Positions 57,597-64,000 of a DNA stretch of 64,000 nucleotides are shown in pieces. Source of the stretch: Acinetobacter kyonggiensis (GTDB taxonomy: Bacteria; Pseudomonadota; Gammaproteobacteria; Pseudomonadales; Moraxellaceae). Position 1 is the first letter of the stretch. The number at the start of each line of letters is the position of its first letter. A program made the translations under genes and the position numbers. A model generated the notes under the pieces. That model was not told the origin of the DNA. It saw only the letters and a list, made by a program, of their open reading frames with translations, and ran no database searches. The stretch spans positions 124,001 through 188,000 of the forward strand of contig NZ_FNPK01000007.1 of NCBI RefSeq assembly GCF_900107285.1, in the 5' to 3' direction.

Positions 57597-58187
57597 ATGG
57601 TTGCAGTTGAAAAAGAAAAAAAATTAACACAGCAAGAGGTGCTGCGATTAGAACGAGATTTAGCCAAGTTTGCCAATATGATGGATTCGGTGGTGCGTAT
57701 TCCATTTACCAAACAAGGGGTTGGGGCAGATGCCGCGTTAAGTACCATTCCTGTGGCGGGTGATGTTGCGGGGTTTGCTCTGACGTGTTATGCCATTTAT
57801 AAAGCCAAACAAATTGGCGTACCTCAAAGTAAATTAAATTCAGTGATGAAATTGGCCATGATGGATGCAGTCATTGGTTTTATTCCTGTGATTGGTACTG
57901 TTTTTGATATTTTTATTCGCCCAAGCCGTAGGGCTTTAACTGTGGTACATGAGCATATTCGAGCTGAATATCAGATTCAGAGCGATTCGCATGTCGTACA
58001 TCCATTTTTACATGAACGCTTAGAGCGTAAACAGCAGACGTCAAAATTTTGGCGTAATCCTATCGTCGCGTGGATTTGGTTGCATATTCCTGATCTTTTA
58101 GGGCTCATTGTTCTCGTGCTTATGTTGGCTGCGATGTGGTTTGGACTGAGTTGGTTATGGCACTGGTTTCAAGGTCTGAATGTCTAG
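57597..58187 (+). CDS. DUF4112 membrane protein
   Basis: The 196-residue protein has two DUF4112 repeats of the form IPVAGDVAGFALTCYAIYKAKQIGVP and DAVIGFIPVIGTVFDIFIRPSRRAL, and a C-terminal membrane helix (about 165-188). Residues 1-110 are membrane-associated. Family function is unknown. It begins 88 bp behind mgtE and ends 23 bp before the VOC gene, so it may share a transcript with the latter. Confidence 0.85.
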   Translation: MVAVEKEKKLTQQEVLRLERDLAKFANMMDSVVRIPFTKQGVGADAALSTIPVAGDVAGFALTCYAIYKAKQIGVPQSKLNSVMKLAMMDAVIGFIPVIGTVFDIFIRPSRRALTVVHEHIRAEYQIQSDSHVVHPFLHERLERKQQTSKFWRNPIVAWIWLHIPDLLGLIVLVLMLAAMWFGLSWLWHWFQGLNV

Positions 58188-58209
58188 TTTATTTTTAGGA
58201 TAAAAAATA

Positions 58210-58560
58210 ATGGATTATATTGCTGCAAATTTACCTGCAATTGATTTTGAGGCGACACGAAATTTTTATGCCATGTTGGGCTTTCAATGTATTTACCAAT
58301 CAGATATATGGATGATGCTAGAAAAAGACAGTTTCAAGCTTGAGTTTTTTCATCATCCAGAATTAGACTCGAAAACATCTTGGCATAGCGCATGTATTCG
58401 TGTGCAGGATTTATCAATTTTAGATCAGGCTTGGCGTCTTTTAGATTGGTCAGTATTTCCCAATACTCAGATTACTGAAATTGAGCAGTTGGGGGGAATG
58501 AAGCTTTTTTGTGTGATTGATCTGAATGGCAGTTTATTACGGTGTATTGAGCATCATTAA
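58210..58560 (+). CDS. VOC-fold (glyoxalase/bleomycin-resistance-like) protein
   Basis: The 116-residue protein has the vicinal-oxygen-chelate layout: ANLPAIDFEATRNFYAMLGF at the start, a LEFFHHPELDSKTSWHSACIRV strand region and FCVIDLNGSLLRCIEH at the end. It looks like the bleomycin-resistance subgroup that binds and sequesters a drug, but the ligand is unknown. AGGATAAAAAATA precedes ATG 58210. Confidence 0.87.
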   Translation: MDYIAANLPAIDFEATRNFYAMLGFQCIYQSDIWMMLEKDSFKLEFFHHPELDSKTSWHSACIRVQDLSILDQAWRLLDWSVFPNTQITEIEQLGGMKLFCVIDLNGSLLRCIEHH

Positions 58561-58586
58561 AAAAGCCTCCATGTCGGAGGCTTTTT
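58559..58586. terminator. Bidirectional terminator
   Basis: AAAAAAGCCTCC pairs with GGAGGCTTTTT around ATGTC, between the convergent VOC and htpX genes. Confidence 0.85.
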
Positions 58587-58608
58587 AATATTCATTCAAT
58601 AAAAAATA

Positions 58609-59514
58609 TTATGGACAATTTAATTGTTGTAATGCTGCTACACGTTGCTCAATTGTTGGGTGAGTTTGAAACAAAGCCGCTAAACTAAAGCCTTGTTCTT
58701 TACCTTCCGTAATTGCGAACGCTTTCATTTCTTTTGGCATCTGATCAGGTAATTCTGATTCAGCTTGTAAGCGTAATAATGCAGAGATCATCGCTTGTTT
58801 ACCTGCTAAACGTGCACCTGCTTCATCGGCACGATATTCACGGTAACGTGAGAACCACATTACAATAGAAGAGGCCAGAATACCAAACACAATATCCAAT
58901 ACGATGGTAATACCAAAGTAAGCTAATCCAGGTGCTTCGCCATCTTCACGACCAAATACATTACGGTCAATAAAGTCACCCACGACACGGGCAAAGAACA
59001 TCACAAAGGCATTGACTACGCCTTGTACAAGGGCAAGAGTCACCATATCACCATTGGCAACGTGACCAATTTCATGCGCAAGTACAGCACGTAGCTCATC
59101 TTTGTTCATGCGTTCAAGTAAACCCGTTGAAACGGCAACTAAAGCATCGTTCTTGTTCCAACCTGTGGCGAAAGCATTTGATTGATAAGAAGGGAAAATA
59201 CCCACTTCTGGCATGTTGATACCAGAGCGTTGAGCCAATTGCGCAACTTCTTGTAATAACCATGCTTCCGCTTGATTACGAGGTGCATTCGGGTCAATCA
59301 GTTCAGTACCCGTGGTTTTCTTCGCCATCCATTTAGACATGAATAGAGAAATGAGAGAACCAACCATACCAAAGACAAAACAGATAACCAGTAGGTTGCC
59401 TAAATTTAAGCCACCCGCGCCATGGTAACTACCGACACCGAAGAGTGACAAAATAATGCCAGCTACCACCAGTACCGCGAGGTTGGTAAGCAAGAACAAA
59501 CCAATCCGCATCAT
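58609..59514 (-). CDS. htpX: Protease HtpX
   Basis: HtpX is a membrane-bound M48 zinc protease for misfolded membrane proteins. The 301 residues have two N-terminal helices (3-25, 37-58), the zinc motif HEIGH at 147-151 in [13 protein letters not shown], two further helices near 155-180 and 195-218, and the third ligand Glu in [11 protein letters not shown] chose ATG 59514 with AGAGGATTTTCTCA before it; the frame is open to 59568. Confidence 0.95.
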   Translation of the reverse strand: MMRIGLFLLTNLAVLVVAGIILSLFGVGSYHGAGGLNLGNLLVICFVFGMVGSLISLFMSKWMAKKTTGTELIDPNAPRNQAEAWLLQEVAQLAQRSGINMPEVGIFPSYQSNAFATGWNKNDALVAVSTGLLERMNKDELRAVLAHEIGHVANGDMVTLALVQGVVNAFVMFFARVVGDFIDRNVFGREDGEAPGLAYFGITIVLDIVFGILASSIVMWFSRYREYRADEAGARLAGKQAMISALLRLQAESELPDQMPKEMKAFAITEGKEQGFSLAALFQTHPTIEQRVAALQQLNCP

Positions 59515-59653
59515 TGAGAAAATCCTCTTATAATAAAAAAATAATCTGATTTTTGAATCAAAAATCATCTTTTTAAATATGAGGTGTAAGCCTTAAAAAT
59601 TCAAGGAAAAAATGAGTAATTCTGTACAGTGATGGAATTTACAGGCTTAGTTT

Positions 59654-60511
59654 TTAATCGGTAATTGATATTTTAGCGGAAGCAGTCGCATGTGCTGTGG
59701 CGTATGAGCGCATTGGGGCATCAGTAAAACTCCCATCAGCGGCCATAATAATTTGACGTTGTTCACTGTAACGAGAGGGTGATGGTTCATTTGGAGTCGA
59801 TTGTGCAATTATTTTAGCATTATCTGGACGGCTATCATGATTTGAGCTGGAGCTTAAACCTACGCCATTTGAGTATAAGTTACTAAACCGACTGCTGACC
59901 CGTCTGACATAATCTTGGGTTTCTTTAAATGGCGGAATACCACCGTATTTAGCAACATTGCCTTCGCCTGCATTGTAGCTGGCTAAAACCAATGACGTAT
60001 TGCCATTAAAACGTTTGGTCAACCATGCTAAATATTTTGCACCGGCCATAATGTTTTGTTGTGGATCAAAAGCATTGGATACATTAAAACGTCGTGCTGT
60101 GGCAGGCATAAGTTGCATCAGTCCTTGCGCACCTACAGGGGAGCGAGCATTGACATTAAATCCCGATTCAGTATGCATGACGGCTTTAATTAAGCCTTCA
60201 GAAATTCCGTGTTGTGATGCTGCTTGCTTAATAATATGGTCGAAAGCATTTTTATTGCGATTATAGCTTGGTAAAACTGATGCTTCAGAATTTCCCCAGT
60301 TCGTATAACTATGCATATTACTGTCAGGATAATAGGTTTTTTTTTCAACTTTTAAATGACTATATCGACCTTGTTTATTGGTCAGTAAGGTCGTGCCATT
60401 GGACTCTTTGAGTTGATAGATGGTTTGACCCGCGTAACTGGTCGCTGTAACAAAATTAACTGTTACACACCCCAAAATATAAAATCCAATACTTACAATG
60501 TTATTTTTCAT
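59654..60511 (-). CDS. SLT-domain lytic transglycosylase
   Basis: The 285-residue protein has a signal peptide (cleavage near SYAGQ), an N-terminal DUF4124-like piece (TIYQLKESNGTTLLTNKQG) and an SLT domain (about 90-200): the catalytic Glu in AVMHTESGFN, GAQGLMQLMPATARRF, and SYNAGEGNVAKYGGIPP. It would cleave murein glycans to 1,6-anhydro ends in the periplasm. A low-complexity tail follows. It is divergent from ttcA across 497 bp with unusual palindromes. Confidence 0.92.
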   Translation of the reverse strand: MKNNIVSIGFYILGCVTVNFVTATSYAGQTIYQLKESNGTTLLTNKQGRYSHLKVEKKTYYPDSNMHSYTNWGNSEASVLPSYNRNKNAFDHIIKQAASQHGISEGLIKAVMHTESGFNVNARSPVGAQGLMQLMPATARRFNVSNAFDPQQNIMAGAKYLAWLTKRFNGNTSLVLASYNAGEGNVAKYGGIPPFKETQDYVRRVSSRFSNLYSNGVGLSSSSNHDSRPDNAKIIAQSTPNEPSPSRYSEQRQIIMAADGSFTDAPMRSYATAHATASAKISITD

Positions 60512-60712
60512 TTTTTAATGTAGAAAAAATCTGCCTCAAACAGTTAAATAGCAGTTTAACAAAAAAAAATAGGATAGAAAGTATTTCTAAATTTATTTCT
60601 CGTTGAGTTTGTAAAAAGCAAGTGCTAATTGTAGAGATAGTAATCAAAAAATATTTAATTTTTTTTTAATCAGGATAACTTGACACAATTAAGGTATTGA
60701 TTTTTATTTAAT

Positions 60713-60743
60713 TTTAAATTGATCAAAAAGTGATCAATTTAAA
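60713..60743. repeat. Perfect 13-bp inverted repeat
   Basis: TTTAAATTGATCA and TGATCAATTTAAA flank AAAAG. The two arms match exactly. It is in an AT-rich region 45 bases before the DnaA-box cluster and contains two GATC sites. It could be an operator, an RNA hairpin or part of a replication-related site. Confidence 0.8.
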
Positions 60744-60787
60744 TAGAAGCCTTAAATAATAGGTCAGAGACCGTGTCAAGCCTTTTG

Positions 60788-60832
60788 AAATCCACAAAGT
60801 TATCCACAGGTTTTGTGGACAACTGTGGAAAA
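60788..60832. promoter_or_regulatory. Cluster of DnaA-box-like sites
   Basis: TTATCCACA at 60800-60808 matches the E. coli consensus box exactly. On the other strand are TTGTCCACA (60822-60814) and TTTTCCACA (60832-60824); a weaker AAATCCACA is at 60788. Two boxes point right and two left, forming an imperfect palindrome centred near 60811. No dnaA, rpmH or gyrB gene is near, so this is not the standard oriC context. Confidence 0.6.
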
Positions 60833-61008
60833 GTACAAACTGTAAGCATTGTGGGTGAAATTTGAACTCAAACGGTCAAAATAGCATGAGGTTAATGACG
60901 TCCAAATGACAGCAATGATCAATTTTCAGAAAATAAATTCTTTTGGTGCGATATGCAGCTGAATCGGATAAAATCGCGCGGTATTTTTATTTATGGTTTA
61001 TCTCGTCT

Positions 61009-61929
61009 ATGTACTCGCCAGTTGAGTCCGAACAAGGATTTAATTTCAAACCAGAACTGCCTACAAGTTCGGCATATTACCGTTTGTTGAAAAAGATTCG
61101 CCGTCAAGTCGGTCATGCCATTCGTGATTTTAAAATGCTCGAAGAAGGTGACAAGGTAATGGTATGTATTTCTGGTGGTAAAGACAGTTATACCTTGCTG
61201 GACATCATGTTGCAGTTTAAACGTATTGCACCGATAAACTTTGATGTTGTTGCGGTTAACCTTGACCAAAAGCAACCCGGCTTTCCAGAAGATGTGTTAC
61301 CACGTTATTTAGAAGAAAATAATATTCCATATTATATTTTGGAAAAGGACACGTATAGCATTACCAAAAAGTTAACCCCTGAAGGTAAAACCTATTGTGC
61401 CGTGTGTTCACGCTTACGCCGTGGTTCTTTATATGGTTTTGCGCAAGAAATTGGGGCAACTAAAGTCGCTTTAGGTCATCATCGTGATGACATTATGGCA
61501 ACCTTCTTCTTGAATCTATTTCATGGCGGTAGCTTAAAAGCGATGCCACCGAAACTGTTGTCATCGGACAAGAAGAATATCTTGATTCGTCCACTGGCTT
61601 ATGTGGAAGAAAAAGACATCATCAAGTATGCAGAAATGCGTCAGTTCCCGATTATTCCATGTAATTTATGTGGTTCGCAGGAAAATTTACAGCGCGCAAT
61701 GATCAACACGATGTTACGTGAATGGGATGCACAATATCCAAAGCGTTTACATAGCATTTTTGGTGCGATGCAGAATGTATCACCTTCACAATTGGCCGAT
61801 CGTGAGTTATTTGATTTTGAAGCTTTAGATGAGCAACGTGAGATTGATTTCACAGGAAGTTGTTCAACTGAAGATGAAGCACAAAATAAACGCATTAATA
61901 TGGTTAATTTAGGTTTTGCGGCAGAATAA
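61009..61929 (+). CDS. ttcA: tRNA 2-thiocytidine(32) synthetase TtcA
   Basis: TtcA makes 2-thiocytidine at position 32 of some tRNAs using an iron-sulfur cluster and ATP. The 306 residues have the PP-loop SGGKDS (55-60), a central CAVC (Cys130, Cys133) and CNLC (Cys218, Cys221) holding the cluster. [18 protein letters not shown] is typical. I chose ATG 61009; the GTG frame opening at 60943 adds 22 unlikely residues. The ribosome site is weak. Confidence 0.95.
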   Translation: MYSPVESEQGFNFKPELPTSSAYYRLLKKIRRQVGHAIRDFKMLEEGDKVMVCISGGKDSYTLLDIMLQFKRIAPINFDVVAVNLDQKQPGFPEDVLPRYLEENNIPYYILEKDTYSITKKLTPEGKTYCAVCSRLRRGSLYGFAQEIGATKVALGHHRDDIMATFFLNLFHGGSLKAMPPKLLSSDKKNILIRPLAYVEEKDIIKYAEMRQFPIIPCNLCGSQENLQRAMINTMLREWDAQYPKRLHSIFGAMQNVSPSQLADRELFDFEALDEQREIDFTGSCSTEDEAQNKRINMVNLGFAAE

Positions 61930-61937
61930 TGGTGACT

Positions 61938-61970
61938 TTAAACACCAATTTTAGGATTGGTGTTTATTTT
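61938..61970 (+). terminator. ttcA terminator
   Basis: AAACACCAAT pairs with ATTGGTGTTT around TTTAGG, followed by a T-rich stretch. Confidence 0.8.
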
Positions 61971-62144
61971 ATATATCTGATTTATTTAATAAATGTATTA
62001 AAAGTATTAAAATTGAACGTCCAGTACAAAAAACTTTAAGCAGAAAACAATTTTACATGCTATAACAAGCGTCAAGCACAATAGCTTCACAAAGATGTTG
62101 TCTGGATAGGCGACACAAATGAACAAATAAATTGAGGAAACATC

Positions 62145-62528
62145 ATGCCTGCCTTTTTAACTGATGATTGGTTTTCAACAGTAGAGACTTTAACTGCTCA
62201 AGCTGGTAACTTAAACTTGCCACCTGCACTTGCAAATTTAGCAATCAACTTAGTGGTTGCAGATTCAGAAGGCAATACTGAATTGTCTTTGGATGGTGGA
62301 GCAATCAAAAAGGGTCTATCTTCAAATGCGAAAACCACATTGAATATGGATGGTGAAACACTTCGTAAAGTGTTCCTAGAGTTTGATATGGCTGCCGCAA
62401 TGCAAGCATTTATGACAGGTAAAATTAAAGTTCAAGGTGATATGTCACAATTAATGGCTTTACAAACTGCGAAGCCAAGCCAAGAACAAAAAGATTTATT
62501 TAAAAAAGTGCTTGAGCAAACAGCTTAA
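62145..62528 (+). CDS. SCP2 sterol-binding domain protein
   Basis: The 127-residue soluble protein is one SCP2 fold: a helical start (FLTDDWFSTVETLTA), strands such as INLVVADSEGNTELSLDGG and the C-terminal amphipathic helix LRKVFLEFDMAAAMQAFMTGKIKVQGDMS. Family members bind lipids or fatty acyl groups. GAGGAAACATC precedes ATG 62145. It is a single gene with its own terminator; the partner pathway is unknown. Confidence 0.9.
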   Translation: MPAFLTDDWFSTVETLTAQAGNLNLPPALANLAINLVVADSEGNTELSLDGGAIKKGLSSNAKTTLNMDGETLRKVFLEFDMAAAMQAFMTGKIKVQGDMSQLMALQTAKPSQEQKDLFKKVLEQTA

Positions 62529-62540
62529 GTCTTTTGAACA

Positions 62541-62574
62541 AAAAAAGCTTAGCTGGATTGCTAAGCTTTTTTTT
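62541..62574. terminator. Bidirectional terminator
   Basis: AAGCTTAG pairs with CTAAGCTT around eight bases, flanked by A and T runs. It lies between the convergent SCP2 and mltF genes. Confidence 0.85.
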
Positions 62575-62590
62575 GTCTACAGTACGCAGA

Positions 62591-63703
62591 TTAGATATTG
62601 ACTAGCTGCGGTGTAGATTTAATATGTTCCAAATAGGCACGGATACGCGTGACATATTGAACTGCTTGTCGATAACGACCATTACTGGCTTTGTTGTTAT
62701 CTAAATAACTGTACAAATTCACCCAATTGTTGGGGTTTTTACCTTGTGCCTTGATTCGATTTTGAATCTGATTGACTGCACCTGGTCCCATGTTATAAGC
62801 CACCAGTGCGTACCAGTTACGATCTGGGAAGGGTACATCCTGATATCGATCTAACATCTGGTCGTAATATTTAGCACCACCTTCAATACTTTGTGCAGGG
62901 TCTGTTCGGTTACTGACACCCATCGCTTTTGCTGTACTGTTGGTGAGCATCATTAAACCACGAACACCTGTAGGCGAAACTGAGTTTGGTTTCAGATACG
63001 ATTCCTGATAACCAATAGCTGCCAATAAATGCCAATCTAAATCATATTTCTCAGCCGTATTTTTAAAGCTGGCTTTATAAATAGGCATACGCTGATTTAA
63101 ATCACGTTGAATGCTGTCCCATGATTCTTCTTTCACGACATTCTGATTATAGAATGAAGCCAGTTGACGAATCGAACCAGATTGTTTGCCCTGACAGACA
63201 AAACCACTCGCGGTTTGGGTCAGTGGGTCATCAGCATGTTTAAAGACCCAATTCAGGTTGGTATCTAAACCATTTTTTTGTAAGCTATTTAAATCACCGC
63301 AAGTTGCTGAAAATGAAGCTAAATGCTTTTTCTCGATTGAGCTTACATCAGCAGTGGTCATGGCAAAGTTTGCTTTACCTTGCGAGATCCATTTAAGTGC
63401 TGTGGCATTGTCAGGTACAGTTTTAAACACTAAATTAACGTTTAAGCTATTGGCATAGTTACGTGCTAGGTCATAACCAAAACCATGTAGATGTGAACCA
63501 TCTTTAAATACCGTAGTCGAATTTTCGACTGAAACGACGGTGAGTTGCTTGTCGTTTACAACAGAATCGTATTGGTACGATTTACTTGCATTAATACTGT
63601 GAAATGGAATTAACAGTGTACTAAATGCAAGAATTTTTAATGAGAGAGAGGATGTTAAAGAGTTAAGGCTAAGCCTCACTCCGGAAGTTGAACTACTGTG
63701 CAT
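62591..63703 (-). CDS. mltF: Membrane-bound lytic transglycosylase F
   Basis: MltF joins a periplasmic-binding-protein-like domain (about 50-250; HGFGYDLARNYANSLNVN, KANFAMTTADVS) with a C-terminal SLT domain (about 225-350; catalytic Glu in AAIGYQESYLKPNSVSPTG, then GLMMLTNSTAKAMG and AYNMGPGAVNQ). The 370 residues start with an N-terminal hydrophobic segment that looks like a signal peptide. It cleaves murein glycans and may be regulated by bound muropeptide. Start ATG 63703. Confidence 0.9.
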   Translation of the reverse strand: MHSSSTSGVRLSLNSLTSSLSLKILAFSTLLIPFHSINASKSYQYDSVVNDKQLTVVSVENSTTVFKDGSHLHGFGYDLARNYANSLNVNLVFKTVPDNATALKWISQGKANFAMTTADVSSIEKKHLASFSATCGDLNSLQKNGLDTNLNWVFKHADDPLTQTASGFVCQGKQSGSIRQLASFYNQNVVKEESWDSIQRDLNQRMPIYKASFKNTAEKYDLDWHLLAAIGYQESYLKPNSVSPTGVRGLMMLTNSTAKAMGVSNRTDPAQSIEGGAKYYDQMLDRYQDVPFPDRNWYALVAYNMGPGAVNQIQNRIKAQGKNPNNWVNLYSYLDNNKASNGRYRQAVQYVTRIRAYLEHIKSTPQLVNI

Positions 63704-64000
63704 GTTGTCTCCGCTACAAGTAATTTATGCCCTAAAAAGTAAAGACAAACATGCCTCAGACTTTTTCAAGTTTGATAAATTCAATAAGGGTTGGGCAGTC
63801 ATGACGTCATTCAAAAATGACATTGGATTAAAAGAAGAATAATGTAGAATTTCTACATAGATTAAAAAATAGGCAACTTGAAAACATGAGCGCATAATAA
63901 GGCTGAAAAATAAACTTGTCAAATTTTGTACTAATTTTTTTTAAAATATGTAGTATAAATAGCTAATTTAATTGAATAATTAATTTTATAAACTTTAATT
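63704..64000. other. Intergenic region at window end
   Basis: These 297 bp are AT-rich and contain the mltF promoter region. A 65-codon minus-strand frame at 63725-63922 has no ribosome site and a poor composition. No feature can be supported. Confidence 0.4.

Noticed and set aside
60600..61008. Chromosomal replication origin
   Set aside because: The DnaA boxes are suggestive, but dnaA, dnaN, rpmH and gyrB are absent and there are few boxes; a titration or regulatory site is more likely.
63725..63922. 65-codon minus-strand frame at the right end
   Set aside because: No ribosome site and a composition like untranslated AT-rich DNA.
1..64000. CRISPR array, rRNA, prophage or intact insertion sequence
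   Set aside because: No regular spaced repeats, rRNA-like segments, phage structural genes or transposase frames were found on either strand.

Overview
The window looks like core chromosome of a gammaproteobacterium of the genus Acinetobacter, probably not A. baumannii itself. The evidence is an AT-rich base composition, the gene order rubA-rubB-estB-oxyR that is known from Acinetobacter, a carA-carB-greA cluster, a long-form isocitrate lyase, and products that read like Acinetobacter proteins. The species call is an inference from gene order and protein resemblance; no search was run.

Layout. 1-11 kb: a secreted alpha/beta hydrolase, beta-carbonic anhydrase, tesA diverging from a ybbA-ybbP ABC exporter pair, a rhomboid protease, mtgA, ppk1 and an odd response regulator. 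Two copies of a MITE-like element lie in this part, each just after the stop codon of a plus-strand gene. 11-17 kb: the rubA-rubB-estB-oxyR cluster, apt, a YqiA-like esterase and an SRPBCC protein. 17-27 kb: lysS, a lipoprotein and beta-barrel pair, a candidate small RNA, trpS, a DUF808 membrane protein, a ypfJ-like metallopeptidase, an alkyltransferase-like protein and a universal stress protein. 27.3-29.8 kb is the only clearly accessory stretch: remnants of a KAP-type P-loop NTPase and of a HEPN-like gene end to end, then a CatB-type acetyltransferase and a small membrane protein.

29.8-43.5 kb: greA, carB and carA with a leader that looks like an attenuator, a hendecad-repeat hydrophilic protein, a DOMON-like protein, yhbY diverging from rlmE-ftsH-folP, a VWA lipoprotein, two small hypotheticals and tRNA-Leu(UAA). 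43.6-64 kb: a Tat lipoprotein phosphatase (PhoD), two unknown genes, a CorC-type transporter, a LysR regulator, aceA, dgkA, an RND pump subunit without partner genes, mgtE, a DUF4112 protein, a VOC protein, htpX, two lytic transglycosylases, ttcA and an SCP2 protein.

How the genes fit together. rubA and rubB carry electrons to alkane hydroxylase. carA and carB feed pyrimidine and arginine synthesis. yhbY, rlmE, ttcA, lysS and trpS serve translation. mtgA and the two lytic transglycosylases build and trim murein. ftsH, htpX, the rhomboid and the ypfJ-like protein are proteases at the membrane. The most unusual signals are non-coding: the MITE-like pair with target duplications and a terminator built into one end, a predicted small RNA of about 105 nt with an anti-Shine-Dalgarno linker, a nested hairpin between the carA promoter and its TTG start, and a palindromic group of DnaA boxes between a transglycosylase gene and ttcA. 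No CRISPR array, rRNA, intact transposase or prophage was seen.
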